A stretch of 64,000 nt of DNA from Corynebacterium canis (GCF_030408595.1 NZ_CP047080.1:2873353-2937352), one strand, 5' to 3'. Counted from the stretch's first letter, positions 52,739-62,253 are shown. The notes: generated by a model from the sequence alone, not told the origin. Made by a program: numbers and translations.

Positions 52739-54508
52739 CTAGTTTTCGTCCCAGCTATGGATGTGCCGCAATAGCATCCTGTTCTTGCGTTGGCTCCGCC
52801 CCAGGCTGTGGCTCAATTTCACCAACACTTCAATGGCGGAGGTAATGTGCGGCCCCTTGTTCAGCATCACGCATTCGGCGCGCAGCGCGAACCCGGCATC
52901 GGTGATTTCAGCCCGCGAGGGCAACCCGGACTTGGCCATGTTTTCCAGCACTTGGGTCGCCAACACCACGGGAACGTGGGCGGCCTCGGCCATCGCCATG
53001 ATCTGGCCGGGCACCTCGGCCATGCGCTCAAACCCGAGCTCCACCGCGAGGTCGCCGCGGGCGATCATAATGCCCAGCAGCGGGTGGCGCATGCCCTCCA
53101 GCAGGATCGCCGGCAGGTGGCGGTGCGCGGGTATCGTCTCAATCTTTAAGATCAAGCCGAGATCGGCGGGGATACGTTCGAGCACATAGGCGACGTCTTC
53201 TGGGGTGCGGATAAAGCTCACCGCAACGATATCGGCGTGTTCCGCGACAAAGCGCAGGTGCTCCTCGTCTTCCGCGGTGAGGCTGGGCAATGGCAGGCGG
53301 GTATCCGGCAGATTTATGCCCTTAAAGGCCGCGAGGTTTGCGGTGCCGCGGACGATCTCCAGCGTCCGCGTTTCGCCGTCGGATTCGCACACTACGGCGA
53401 ACAGGGCGCCATCATCAAACACGACCCGTTCGCCGACATGCAGGGCCCGCACCGCCTCCGGAAGCGTGCACCCAATCACCGGCGTTTCCCCTGGTACGGG
53501 CACGCAATCCTCCTGGGAGGTGGTCAGAATCAGGCGATCGCCGGGGGCGAGCCGCAGGCGCTGCAATGTCGGCGGGATACCGCTCAAAATCGCGGCGGAA
53601 CCATTGCAACTCACCAAGGTGCCATCGGCGATCCAGGCGTTGCGTTGGCTTTGGGCAAGCACCCCACCTTCGCAGGAAACCACCGTGAATGTGCGTTCTA
53701 ATCCGCGATTGTCGGTGAGGGTCAGCACGTCGCCGGTGGCGCGGGCGGCGAGCCACGCGGCGTCGATACGCGCGGCAAGTGCGGGCCTACCGGGGACCTC
53801 CGGGGCGGGGGCATCATCGGCGGAAAGCCACAGGTGAGCGGGGTGAATGACCTGCCCGGCTGGGTCGCGAAGCACGCGGGCACGCCCCACACGCGGGCCG
53901 GGCGCAATGCCGGCGGTGCGGATCTTCGGCCCGGCCAGGTCCATGCTGATCCGGATATCCGGGTTCACCGCGCGCACATTTTCGATCATCGCGCGCCACA
54001 CCTCGGGGTCGCCGTGGGCGCAATTGATGCGGGCGAGGTCCATGCCGGCCTCCGCGAATCCGCGCACCAAGTCGCGGTCGTAGGCGGCCTCGGTAGGCAG
54101 GGTCACCATAATGCGGGAACGGGCGTTCTCATCGCCGGCGCCAAACAACGCTAGGGTGTGGTCTTCGAGGATCTCATCGGCATCCGCGAACGCCTCGGCG
54201 AGCTCCTGCTTGGTGTAAATGATCGCGTCCCCATACAACGCCCCGAGTACGTTGCGCGCGGCCTTCAGGCGGGCCTTTACGGCGGGTTCTGCCGTGGACA
54301 GGCGGGTGGCACCGAGCGCCGATAACCCCGCCTGCAGCCGCCGCTGATCGCGGGAACGTAAGTGCGCATAGTGCACTAGGTTGTGGGCGCCCGCGAAGTG
54401 GGTGGGCGCCACCGCGTTGATCTGCCGGGAATATCGGGCGGATTCGGTATCAAGCTCGGCAAGCAACCTATCAACATCCGCGATGAGCGTCGGCAGATCT
54501 GGCGCCAC
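52739..54508 (-). CDS. pyk2: Second pyruvate kinase, Pyk2 type with N-terminal extension
   Basis: 589 residues. An N-terminal extension of about 125 residues (helical, no known motif) precedes the TIM-barrel: MVTLPTEAAYD (normally TKIV in the first strand), ARINCAHGD, MDLAGPKIRT, an inserted B domain, LKIETIPAHRHLP, and IMIARGDLAVELGFERM. The barrel ends with ATQVLENMAKSGLPSRAEITD. The usual C-terminal regulatory domain after the barrel is lacking, and the sequence ends about 55 residues past the last signature. It should interconvert phosphoenolpyruvate and ADP with pyruvate and ATP. The corresponding C. glutamicum gene beside ldh (pyk2, cg3218) has been studied as a second pyruvate kinase. 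Starts 9 bp after the ldh stop. Confidence 0.85.
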   Translation of the reverse strand: MAPDLPTLIADVDRLLAELDTESARYSRQINAVAPTHFAGAHNLVHYAHLRSRDQRRLQAGLSALGATRLSTAEPAVKARLKAARNVLGALYGDAIIYTKQELAEAFADADEILEDHTLALFGAGDENARSRIMVTLPTEAAYDRDLVRGFAEAGMDLARINCAHGDPEVWRAMIENVRAVNPDIRISMDLAGPKIRTAGIAPGPRVGRARVLRDPAGQVIHPAHLWLSADDAPAPEVPGRPALAARIDAAWLAARATGDVLTLTDNRGLERTFTVVSCEGGVLAQSQRNAWIADGTLVSCNGSAAILSGIPPTLQRLRLAPGDRLILTTSQEDCVPVPGETPVIGCTLPEAVRALHVGERVVFDDGALFAVVCESDGETRTLEIVRGTANLAAFKGINLPDTRLPLPSLTAEDEEHLRFVAEHADIVAVSFIRTPEDVAYVLERIPADLGLILKIETIPAHRHLPAILLEGMRHPLLGIMIARGDLAVELGFERMAEVPGQIMAMAEAAHVPVVLATQVLENMAKSGLPSRAEITDAGFALRAECVMLNKGPHITSAIEVLVKLSHSLGRSQRKNRMLLRHIHSWDEN

Positions 54509-54517
54509 AAAGGCCTC

Positions 54518-55471
54518 CTATTCGGCGGGGAAGAACTTCTCCTGAATGGCGCGCAATGTGGCTACGGAGTGCTTGAAGCGTTCCATCTCGTGCTCGGTCA
54601 GCTCTAGCTCTACCGCCCGGCGCACGCCCTTACGGTGAATAATAGCCGGGGTTCCGATGTAGATGTTTTCCTCGCCGTATTCGCCGCGCAGCAGGCAGCA
54701 AACGGGCAGCGCAACATCCTGGTTTTGCAGGATCGCGCGGGTGATGCGGGCCAACCCCATGCCGATGCCGTAGGAGGTGGAGCCTTTGGCGTCGATAATG
54801 GTGTACGCGGCGTCACGCGTCTCTTCGAACACCTTCTCAAGCCGGGATTCAAGGCCGGGGTCCTTTTCCAGCTGCTTGCGCATGGACACACCGGCGATGG
54901 TTGCGGAAGACAGCACCGGCAGCTCCGTGTCGCCGTGCTCGCCGATGATGTACGCGTGCACCGAGGTCGGCGCAACCTCGTACATCTCGCCGAGCATGTA
55001 GCGGAAGCGCGCGGAGTCCAGCACCGTGCCGGAGCCCAGCACGCGGTGCGCGGGCAGCCCGGAGTACTTCCACACGGCGTAGCTGAGGATATCCACCGGG
55101 TTGGACGCCACCAGGAAGATACCGTCGAAGCCATTGGCCATCACGGAATCCACGATGGACTTCATGATCTTCATATTCTTGTCCACCAATTGCAGGCGGG
55201 TTTCGCCGGGCTTTTGCGCGGCACCGGCGCAGATGACCACCATGGCGGCGTCCGCGCAATCCTCGTAGCTGCCCTTGGTCACCTTGGTGCGGGAGCTGGC
55301 CCACACCACGCCATGGTTGAGGTCCATGACGTTGCCTTCGAGTTTCTTTTCATCGATGTCGATGATCGCGAGGTGATCGCATGTTCCTTGGTTGACCAGC
55401 GCATATGCGTAGGCGACGCCCACGTCCCCCGCACCAATGAGTACAACCTTATTACCGACGCTGACTTTCAT
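54518..55471 (-). CDS. ldh: L-lactate dehydrogenase
   Basis: 317 residues. NAD-binding loop ([17 protein letters not shown]), [13 protein letters not shown] with the substrate-binding Arg, [23 protein letters not shown], and the active-site [13 protein letters not shown]. Reversible NADH-dependent reduction of pyruvate to L-lactate in the cytoplasm, important under oxygen limitation. Followed by pyk2 at 9 bp, so ldh-pyk2 form an operon; supplying and using pyruvate from one transcript makes sense. Its promoter should lie in the ~115-bp gap to the PAP2 gene. Confidence 0.97.
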   Translation of the reverse strand: MKVSVGNKVVLIGAGDVGVAYAYALVNQGTCDHLAIIDIDEKKLEGNVMDLNHGVVWASSRTKVTKGSYEDCADAAMVVICAGAAQKPGETRLQLVDKNMKIMKSIVDSVMANGFDGIFLVASNPVDILSYAVWKYSGLPAHRVLGSGTVLDSARFRYMLGEMYEVAPTSVHAYIIGEHGDTELPVLSSATIAGVSMRKQLEKDPGLESRLEKVFEETRDAAYTIIDAKGSTSYGIGMGLARITRAILQNQDVALPVCCLLRGEYGEENIYIGTPAIIHRKGVRRAVELELTEHEMERFKHSVATLRAIQEKFFPAE

Positions 55472-55586
55472 GTCCGCCTTCTTTCAGCCGATGTACTGTT
55501 TTCCCCAAGACTATGCCCGAATATTTCCGGTTACAAGGTTTCCACCGTTAAATGTGCCCGATTTCTCAAGCGATACAATTTTCTAT

Positions 55587-56177
55587 ATGCCCGCTGCCCG
55601 CCGCACCCTCGCTACCTGCATCGGCGGCTTAGCCTGCGCCAGCCTGGCGTGTGCATTAAGCCCCCTCGACCATTTGCTTTTCGACGCCGCGACCCACCAC
55701 CGAACAGGCACCCAAACCGTACGCTGGGTCACCGAACTCGGTCGAATGCCTGTACTAGCGTCGTGCGGGTTAATCCTGGCGGCGCTGCTGAGCTACCGTG
55801 CACGCAATATCCAAGCGATATGTCTGATCGGAATCGCCGCGATATGCACGCCCGCCATTTCCCATACGATCAAAAACCTGGTGCAGCGCCCGCGGCCCCC
55901 CTTTGAATTCGCAGTCCCACCATACGAACCCACCTGGAGCTTCCCCAGCTCCCATAGCGCCAACGCGGTGGTGATCGCCGGTGCACTCGCGATCTTGGTG
56001 GGACGCCGATGGGCGCATTGGGTGGCGTTCGTGTTTGCGCTGATGATCGGGGCGTCGAGAATCTACCTTGGGCACCACTGGGCCAGCGACGTCTTTGCCG
56101 GCTGGGCGCTGGGGCTGGCGCTGCTCGTGGCGCTTAGAAGCTTCCCGAACCTCCGCCGCCGGAAAAGCCCGAGCTAA
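55587..56177 (+). CDS. PAP2-family membrane phosphatase
   Basis: 196 residues, five or six helices. The three phosphatase motifs are present: KNLVQRPRPP, FPSSHSANAVV and SRIYLGHHWASDV. Likely a lipid phosphatase (undecaprenyl pyrophosphate or phosphatidate phosphatase type) with the active site outside. Distinct from the arabinan-pathway PAP2 at 26891. ATG 55587 was chosen; the protein begins MPAARRTLATC. The end overlaps the convergent DUF5129 gene by 44 bp. Confidence 0.88.
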   Translation: MPAARRTLATCIGGLACASLACALSPLDHLLFDAATHHRTGTQTVRWVTELGRMPVLASCGLILAALLSYRARNIQAICLIGIAAICTPAISHTIKNLVQRPRPPFEFAVPPYEPTWSFPSSHSANAVVIAGALAILVGRRWAHWVAFVFALMIGASRIYLGHHWASDVFAGWALGLALLVALRSFPNLRRRKSPS

Positions 56178-57543
56178 ACGAGGTATTGGCGGAATACGAG
56201 GAACTACTCGACGCCCGTTGCGCGGCAGCCGCCGAAACCGCCGAATTGTATTGCGTATACACCACCGCAAACGGGATATACGAGCCATAGCCGGTGCCGA
56301 TGCGATAGTCCGGCTCATACAGCTTCGGCGCATGGTAGGTGGTCTTCACCTTGCGTAGCTCTTGTTCGCGCACCAGCTCTAGGGCGAGGCCGTAATCGTG
56401 GATAATGCCCACGTATTGGTCCATAAAATCCGGGGCGGCGGTGTTGTCCTTCAGGGCGGTAATCCGCTCCTCCACCTCGTGCAACCGGTTGCGCACGTGC
56501 ATGGAGTGGACCTTCGCCTGGGCGCGGACAATATCGTCGTAGAGGCGCACCAATTCGCGGCGGCGGCGCTGCTCGTCCCCGTGCTCCATGTCCCACAGGG
56601 AATCGATGTTCTTTTCGGCTTGCCGCAGGTGCTCCACCGTGGTGCGGGCCTCCGCGTAACTGGCGGCATTACGGTAGGTGGGCACGGTGAATTGGTCCAC
56701 CGTTTCATGCAACTTCACAAACCGGTCGCGCACCTCCTGCCACTGCTCGCGCAGCTCATCATTAGCCAGGTCGGAGGTGAGGCTATTGGCGCGGATATCA
56801 ATCTGATCCAATCGGTGAGCGATCTCGCCGTAGTGCTGCAATACGAACTTCTGATCATCAACCGCCTGCTGCGTGCGCCGCTGGCGGGTGCGTTTCACGC
56901 TGCGCATCGTTGCCGCCCCGGCGGCCACGGTTCCAATACCCACGAAACCAAGGAAACCGTAGAGCAACCACTTGCCATTTTCGGCGTCTTTTTCATCCTG
57001 GACCTGATCCGCGGCGATCGCATCGGCATCCGCCGCGTAGCGCGCGCCTTCCAGCAGGCCGACGGTAATATTGCCCTTCTTGAGCGCGGGCCGCATCGCT
57101 TCCAAGGTTCGGTCCAGGTGGCGGCCCTCAAACAACCTGAATTGCGTACACAAATCGTCGCCGCAATAGGCACCGTTTTGGCGCGGTTCTGCCCCATACG
57201 CGATGATCAACGCACCGGGTGACCAGGCATCATTATTATCGGCGATAAGCTCGGGTTTGCTGGCGCGGATTTCCCGCTCCACCGTATCGTTGAGGTTCTC
57301 GTCGTTGGTTCGAAACACCACATAGGTCACGGTTTGCACCGATTCCGGCAACCCAAGCTTTTCGGTTTCCGTGGCCAGCAGCGCCTCGTCTTGGTCCGTC
57401 AGCATGTCCTGCGGATCCAGCACGGACACTGCCGCCTTGGTGGCCACGGTTGCCTGCGCGATTGGGAGCAGCAGGGCGGTTGGCACGCACAGCATCAGGG
57501 CGGTTCCTAGCGCTGCGATGATTCGAAAAACCTTGGCATCCAT
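56134..57543 (-). CDS. DUF5129 / TPM-like membrane protein with Gly-Ser tail
   Basis: 469 residues from ATG 57543. Signal peptide or first helix (about 5-30), an extracellular TPM-like domain (about 40-180) with a Cys pair (AYCGDDLCTQF), a second helix (about 195-220), then a long charged helical part (about 225-400) likely coiled-coil and cytoplasmic, and a C-terminal low-complexity Ser/Gly run ending GGGGSGSF. This layout is known from corynebacterial DUF5129 proteins; such tails are common in TPM (YgcG-like) proteins. Function unknown. Overlaps the end of the convergent PAP2 gene by 44 bp. Confidence 0.78.
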   Translation of the reverse strand: MDAKVFRIIAALGTALMLCVPTALLLPIAQATVATKAAVSVLDPQDMLTDQDEALLATETEKLGLPESVQTVTYVVFRTNDENLNDTVEREIRASKPELIADNNDAWSPGALIIAYGAEPRQNGAYCGDDLCTQFRLFEGRHLDRTLEAMRPALKKGNITVGLLEGARYAADADAIAADQVQDEKDAENGKWLLYGFLGFVGIGTVAAGAATMRSVKRTRQRRTQQAVDDQKFVLQHYGEIAHRLDQIDIRANSLTSDLANDELREQWQEVRDRFVKLHETVDQFTVPTYRNAASYAEARTTVEHLRQAEKNIDSLWDMEHGDEQRRRRELVRLYDDIVRAQAKVHSMHVRNRLHEVEERITALKDNTAAPDFMDQYVGIIHDYGLALELVREQELRKVKTTYHAPKLYEPDYRIGTGYGSYIPFAVVYTQYNSAVSAAAAQRASSSSSYSANTSFSSGFSGGGGSGSF

Positions 57544-57609
57544 GGCCCCAGCGTAGCGAAAATCACCTGCCAAAACCGGCTATCCCCAAGAAACGTAGAA
57601 TCTGTTCCT

Positions 57610-59007
57610 GTGGCATACCAAGCAATTCTCTTTGACCTTGATGGCACCCTGATCGACCATTACCAGGCGACCAGCGACGCCGTTGCGCACTGGTCCATTC
57701 TCGCCGGGGCGGAACCGGACGTCGAGCGGTGGTTTGAATTGGAAAACCGCTGGTTCACTGCCTATGAGCAGGGGGAGCTTTCCATCCAGGAACAGCGCCG
57801 CGTGCGGGTGCGGGAGTACCTGCAGCAACCCCGCGTTTCGGATGAAACCGCCGATTCCATGTTCCAGGAATTCATCAGCGTGTATTTCGACCACATTCAA
57901 CCCTATGCGGACGCGCTTTCGGCCCTCGAGCAAGCTCTGGTTACCGGCGCAAAGGTGGGAATTCTCACAAATGGCACAAAGGAGATCCAGCAGCAGAAAT
58001 TGCAACGCGCCGGCTTGAACCTGCCCGGCGTGGAGCTTTTGGCCAGCAGTGACCTGGGGTTTTCCAAGCCGGATCCGCGTTGCTATCAGGCGGCGTTGGA
58101 GCGGCTGGGGGTGGAGGCTTCCGGCACGATCATGGTTGGCGATAATTACGCCAATGATGTGCAGGGGGCTGTGGCCTGTGGCCTTACCGCCCGCCATTTG
58201 GATCGGCGTCGCGGCCAAACGCTGGACCATTACCCGCCGCGCGCCCCCGAGCTCGTGGTGTGCGATATGGATGGCACGCTATTGGATCCGCGGGGCAAGA
58301 TTCCGGCGGACTTCATCAGCGTTGTAGAACGCATGAACGAACTTGATGTGACCTTTGTGCCCGCCAGCGGCCGCCAGCACCATACGCTTTCCCTGATGTT
58401 TCCCTATGCGGATACGTTGATCGCGGAGAACGGCAATGTGCTCGTGCATAACGGCGAGGTGATTCATTCCACAACATTGGACCCTGCCTTTGTGCGCATG
58501 ATTATCGACGCCGCGCGCGCCAACCCCGAGCGCGCCGGCTTAGTGTTGTGCACCCCCGGCACCGCCTATATTGAGGACGGCTCACCAGAATTTTTAGCCG
58601 AGGTGGAAAAATATTATGCGTCACGCACCCTGGTGGGCAGTTTCGACGATATCGATGCGCCCTGCGTGAAAATCGCCCTCTTTGCCTTCGACGGTTCGGA
58701 GTCCTACCCGCTGCCGGACTTGGGCCCGGATCACGTGGGCACCATTTCCAGCGAGCACTGGATCGACATTATGGACGCCCGCGTAAATAAGGGTTCTGCG
58801 CTGGAGAAATTGCAGGAAGTGATGGGCGTTTCCAAGGATCGCACGGCCGCTTTTGGTGACTGTTTGAATGACCTCGAGATGATCTGGGAGGCCGAGCTTT
58901 CCTTCGCCATGGACAATGCGCACCCGGTATTGGCTTCGGCGGCGAAGTGGCGCGCCCCATCAAATGCGAAGCACGGCGTGATCACGGCATTACGCGGCCT
59001 GCTCTAG
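57610..59007 (+). CDS. Fusion of two HAD phosphatase domains (HAD-IA plus Cof-type HAD-IIB)
   Basis: 465 residues from GTG 57610. Residues 1-212: HAD-IA enzyme with motif I DLDGTLIDH, motif II ILTNGTKE, and motifs III/IV FSKPDPRCY and VGDNYANDV. Residues about 217-465: a second enzyme with its own motif I DMDGTLLDP, motif II VPASGRQHH, the Lys region (CVKIALFA), and motif IV FGDCLNDLEM. Both have complete sets of acidic residues, so both may be active. The linker is only about ten residues. HAD-IA members of this kind dephosphorylate nucleotides or small sugars; Cof members act on sugar or vitamin phosphates. No frameshift is involved: one uninterrupted frame. Confidence 0.9.
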   Translation: MAYQAILFDLDGTLIDHYQATSDAVAHWSILAGAEPDVERWFELENRWFTAYEQGELSIQEQRRVRVREYLQQPRVSDETADSMFQEFISVYFDHIQPYADALSALEQALVTGAKVGILTNGTKEIQQQKLQRAGLNLPGVELLASSDLGFSKPDPRCYQAALERLGVEASGTIMVGDNYANDVQGAVACGLTARHLDRRRGQTLDHYPPRAPELVVCDMDGTLLDPRGKIPADFISVVERMNELDVTFVPASGRQHHTLSLMFPYADTLIAENGNVLVHNGEVIHSTTLDPAFVRMIIDAARANPERAGLVLCTPGTAYIEDGSPEFLAEVEKYYASRTLVGSFDDIDAPCVKIALFAFDGSESYPLPDLGPDHVGTISSEHWIDIMDARVNKGSALEKLQEVMGVSKDRTAAFGDCLNDLEMIWEAELSFAMDNAHPVLASAAKWRAPSNAKHGVITALRGLL

Positions 59008-59064
59008 ACAAGCCACGGAAATAGGGTAGTTTGATTGGTGGTCAACAACTTTCAGGAGATACGA

Positions 59065-59598
59065 ATGAAACTTGGAATCATTATCGGCAGCGTCCGCGAA
59101 GGGCGCCTCGGCGAAAGCATCGGCACCTGGGTGGCGGAACACGCCGCAAAGAACACGGAGGCGGAGTTCGATGTCATTGATATCCGCAGCCTCCACCTGC
59201 CGCCGATGGAAGCCGCCGTGCCCCCGCTGATGAGCGAAAAGCGCTACGCAGATCCCCAGGTGGCCGCGTTCAGCTCGACCATTGATTCCTGCGATGGCTT
59301 TATCTTTGTCACCCCGGAGTACAACGGTTCCATCCCCGGCACCTTCAAAAACGCCATCGACCACCTCGCCCCCGAGTGGCAGGGCAAGCCGGTGGCCTAT
59401 GTGGGCTACGCGTTCACCGGCGGCCAGGGCGCCATCAAGCATTGGGAGACCGTCATGTCCACGCTCAAGGCCCGCAATGTGTCCAAGCATGTGGAAATCA
59501 ATATCGGCGAAGCCGTAGTGGACAACGTGTTCAAGCCTTCCGCCGCCAATGACGCCGACCTTGAGGCGCTTATCGACGCCCTCGTGGCCGCCGCCTAA
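59065..59598 (+). CDS. NAD(P)H-dependent FMN reductase family protein
   Basis: 177 residues from ATG 59065 (AGGAGA upstream). Flavodoxin-like fold: GIIIGSVREGRLGESIG phosphate loop binds FMN, then FVTPEYNGSIPGTFKNAID for the isoalloxazine ring, followed by VGYAFTGGQGAIKH. Reduces quinones, azo compounds, chromate or FMN in vitro in relatives; the natural job is likely redox or electrophile defence. Close to msrA and sodA, which fits a stress role. Normal length. Confidence 0.9.
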   Translation: MKLGIIIGSVREGRLGESIGTWVAEHAAKNTEAEFDVIDIRSLHLPPMEAAVPPLMSEKRYADPQVAAFSSTIDSCDGFIFVTPEYNGSIPGTFKNAIDHLAPEWQGKPVAYVGYAFTGGQGAIKHWETVMSTLKARNVSKHVEINIGEAVVDNVFKPSAANDADLEALIDALVAAA

Positions 59599-59612
59599 CA
59601 CGCATCCTCAAG

Positions 59613-60263
59613 CTACCCACAGGCGACGCCCGTCGAATGGTGCGGGCAATAGCCTGTGGGATTTTTATGCAGATATTGCTGGTGGTAATCCTCGGCCCGA
59701 TAATATTCCCCGGCCAAAGGTTTTACCTCGGTGGTGATCGGCCCGAACCCATGGGCCGCTAACCGCGGCGCGTAATCGTCGAGGCGGCGCTGGATCAGCG
59801 CGGCGTCGATAAGCGCATCGGGGGCGAGGGTATAAAACGCGGACCGGTATTGCGTGCCCACGTCGTTTCCCTGGCGGTAACCCTGCGTAGGATCGTGGGC
59901 CTCAAGCGCCACGGTGACAATCTCGTCGAGGGTGATGCGGTGCGGGTCATACACCACCTCAACCACCTCCGCATGCCCAGTGCGCCCCGTGCAAACCTCC
60001 CGGTAGGTGGGGTTTTTCGTGTAGCCGCCGGCGTAGCCCACGGAGGTGGATTCCACGCCTTCCAATTGCCAAAACAGCTTTTCCGCGCCCCAGAAACAGC
60101 CGATGCCAATGAGCACGCTGCGTTGGTCGGCGCGCCACGGGCCAGTGATCGGGGTGCCCAATACGGCGTGCGGTTGCGGATCGTTCAGCACGGGCGCGTC
60201 CCCGCCGCGCAACGCCTCCTGCTCCGAAACGAGCCGCGCTGGTTTTTGAAATAGCCATCCCAT
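59613..60263 (-). CDS. msrA: Peptide methionine sulfoxide reductase A
   Basis: 216 residues. The catalytic GCFWG is at residues 55-59 (Cys56). Downstream family blocks: GVESTSVGYAGGYT, GHAEVVEVVYDP, and AEDYHQQYLHKN. Two Cys near the C-terminus (GYCPHH and the final VACG) serve as resolving Cys. It repairs oxidised methionine (S-epimer) with thioredoxin or mycoredoxin as reductant. About 45 N-terminal residues precede the core, as in other actinobacterial MsrA. Convergent with the FMN reductase, divergent from sodA with a 152-bp gap that holds both promoters. Confidence 0.96.
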   Translation of the reverse strand: MGWLFQKPARLVSEQEALRGGDAPVLNDPQPHAVLGTPITGPWRADQRSVLIGIGCFWGAEKLFWQLEGVESTSVGYAGGYTKNPTYREVCTGRTGHAEVVEVVYDPHRITLDEIVTVALEAHDPTQGYRQGNDVGTQYRSAFYTLAPDALIDAALIQRRLDDYAPRLAAHGFGPITTEVKPLAGEYYRAEDYHQQYLHKNPTGYCPHHSTGVACG

Positions 60264-60325
60264 ATCTGTGCCCTTTCTGTATAACCGTCACTGGTGGTAA
60301 CGCCGCCGGCTCGGCGAATATTTCT

Positions 60326-60386
60326 ATCACTCGTGATGCGCAATGCAACCCTGTCACCTTGCGCTAGATCACATTTCCTTTATCAT
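60326..60386. promoter_or_regulatory. sodA promoter and upstream palindrome between msrA and sodA
   Basis: ATCAC at 60326-60330 and GTGAT at 60333-60337 form a 12-bp palindrome with a TC centre. Further on, TTGCGC (60359-60364), a 16-nt spacer and TATCAT (60381-60386) make a plausible sodA promoter. The palindrome could be an operator for msrA, sodA or both; the regulator is unknown. Confidence 0.4.
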
Positions 60387-60415
60387 GGGTGCAACCAGAC
60401 TTAGAAAGGACCCAC

Positions 60416-61018
60416 ATGGCCGCGTATGAACTCCCCGCGCTCGATTATGCGTACGATGCGCTCGAACCCCACATCTCCGGCGAAATCATGGAGCTGCACC
60501 ACACCAAGCACCACCAGAATTACGTCAATGGTGCAAACGCAGCATTAGAAAAGCTGGAGGATGCCCGCAAGAACGGCTACATCGGCGTGGCCGTGACCGC
60601 GCTTTCCAAGGACCTCGCCTTTAACCTCGGTGGTCACACCAACCACTCGCTGTTCTGGAAGAACCTCTCCACGAACGGTGGCGGCGAGCCCACCGGTGAG
60701 CTGGCGGAAGCCATCAACCGCGATTTCGGTTCCTTCGAGGCCTTCCAGGCGCACTTTAACGCTGCGGCTCTGGGCCTGCAGGGCTCCGGCTGGGCGGTGC
60801 TTGGCTACGATAAGATCGGTGACCGCCTGGTTATCGAGCAAATGACCGATCAGCAGGGCAACCTGTCCATCGGCCTTGTCCCGTTGTTGCTGCTGGATAT
60901 GTGGGAGCACGCCTTCTACCTCCAGTACAAGAACGTCAAGGCTGACTATGTGAATGCCGTTTGGAACGTATTCAACTGGGATGAGGTTGCCGCACGCTAC
61001 GCAGCTGCTGCGAAGTAA
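60416..61018 (+). CDS. sodA: Superoxide dismutase (Mn/Fe family)
   Basis: 200 residues from ATG 60416, ribosome site GAAAGGA. Metal ligands: His28 (MELHHTKHH), the His in [10 protein letters not shown], Asp and His in [26 protein letters not shown] carries the outer-sphere residue region; the Gln/Gly pattern resembles Mn enzymes. Converts superoxide to peroxide and oxygen in the cytoplasm or at the surface. Followed by a strong terminator. C. glutamicum sodA is likewise next to msrA, divergently. Confidence 0.97.
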   Translation: MAAYELPALDYAYDALEPHISGEIMELHHTKHHQNYVNGANAALEKLEDARKNGYIGVAVTALSKDLAFNLGGHTNHSLFWKNLSTNGGGEPTGELAEAINRDFGSFEAFQAHFNAAALGLQGSGWAVLGYDKIGDRLVIEQMTDQQGNLSIGLVPLLLLDMWEHAFYLQYKNVKADYVNAVWNVFNWDEVAARYAAAAK

Positions 61019-61031
61019 CCAATTATGTTTG

Positions 61032-61061
61032 ACGCGGGTTGCGCTGCAACCCGCGTTTTTC
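61032..61061 (+). terminator. Rho-independent terminator of sodA
   Basis: ACGCGGGTTGC (61032-61042), GCT loop, GCAACCCGCGT (61046-61056), then a T run. Perfect 11-bp stem 13 bp after the sodA stop. Confidence 0.95.
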
Positions 61062-61080
61062 TCGTTATATGTGACCGAAC

Positions 61081-62253
61081 ATGAGTGAACTTGGCCGCGG
61101 CCAACGCCGCTATACCCGCGCAGTCTTTGCTATGGTGGCTGCCGGCCTGGCCTCGTTTAACACCCTGTACGCCACCCAGGCCCTATTGCCCGTGCTCACG
61201 CGGGACCTTGGGATCCCGCCGACGCGGGCGGCGCTCACCGTGTCCGCCACCACCGGGGCCATGGCGGTATGTATCGTGCCGGCCTCGATACTTTCGGAAC
61301 GTTTCGGGCGGGGGCGCGTGCTGGGAATCTCCGTGCTGTGTGCCATCACGCTGGGCCTGGTCTTGCCGTGGTGTCCCAGCATCGAGCTTTTGATCCTCGG
61401 CCGGGCGCTCCAAGGGGTGGTGCTGGCGGGCGTACCCGCCGTGGCGATGGCGTGGCTGAGCGAGGAGATCCGCGGCAAGGACCTCACGCACGCGATGGGC
61501 CTCTATGTGGCGGGCACATCGGTGGGCGGATTGCTGGGAAGGTTGATCCCCTCCACCGTGGTGGAGGTGGCTTCTTGGCAATGGGCCCTGCAGGCGAATG
61601 CGCTGGTGGCGGCCCTATTCGCGGGGATCTTCCTGTGGCTGCTACCGCCGCAGCAACGGTTCCGGCCGAAGCAATTGCGGTTTCGCTCGGAGCTGCAGGC
61701 CATGATTGGGCATTGGCGCAACCCACGGCTGGCCGCCCTGTTTTTCACCGGTTTCCTCAATATGGGAACCTTTGTATCCCTGTACAACTACCTGGGTTAC
61801 CGGATGGTGGACCGCTTCGGGCTGAGCGAATCGCTCACCGGGGCGCTGTTTTTGCTGTACCTTTCGGGGACGTGGAGCTCGGCGCAGGCCGGACCGCTGG
61901 TGTCCAAGTTCGGCACTGGGCGGACGTTATTGGGCCTGGTTGGCGTCGGGATCGTGGGGCTGGCGTGCACCACGGGCGGGTTGTGGCTGACGGTTCCCGG
62001 GTTATTGCTCTATACGGCGGCGTTCTTTGCCTTACATTCCACGGCCTCGGGGGCGATCGGCCGGATTGCGCAATCGCACCGAGCGGAAGCCTCGAGTATG
62101 TATTTATGCTGTTATTACTGCGGTTCCGCCGCCGTGGGGTGGGCTTGTGGAATCGTGTTTTCCCACGCGGGTTGGGCAAGCTTGATCGGTGTCTTGCTGT
62201 TTCTGATGGCTTTGTTTGGGGCAACCGCTATCTACTTCATCCGTGCAAACTGA
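61081..62253 (+). CDS. Major facilitator superfamily transporter
   Basis: 390 residues, twelve predicted helices. The loop-2 motif is of MFS type (SILSERFGRGRVLG), with another characteristic Gly-rich stretch (MGLYVAGTSVGGLLGRL). It resembles the YnfM/AraJ-like export branch (FNTLYATQALLPVLTRDLG start), but the substrate is unknown. Basic N-terminus precedes the first helix. The gene stands alone: terminator of sodA upstream, about 250 bp before the next gene downstream. Confidence 0.88.
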   Translation: MSELGRGQRRYTRAVFAMVAAGLASFNTLYATQALLPVLTRDLGIPPTRAALTVSATTGAMAVCIVPASILSERFGRGRVLGISVLCAITLGLVLPWCPSIELLILGRALQGVVLAGVPAVAMAWLSEEIRGKDLTHAMGLYVAGTSVGGLLGRLIPSTVVEVASWQWALQANALVAALFAGIFLWLLPPQQRFRPKQLRFRSELQAMIGHWRNPRLAALFFTGFLNMGTFVSLYNYLGYRMVDRFGLSESLTGALFLLYLSGTWSSAQAGPLVSKFGTGRTLLGLVGVGIVGLACTTGGLWLTVPGLLLYTAAFFALHSTASGAIGRIAQSHRAEASSMYLCCYYCGSAAVGWACGIVFSHAGWASLIGVLLFLMALFGATAIYFIRAN

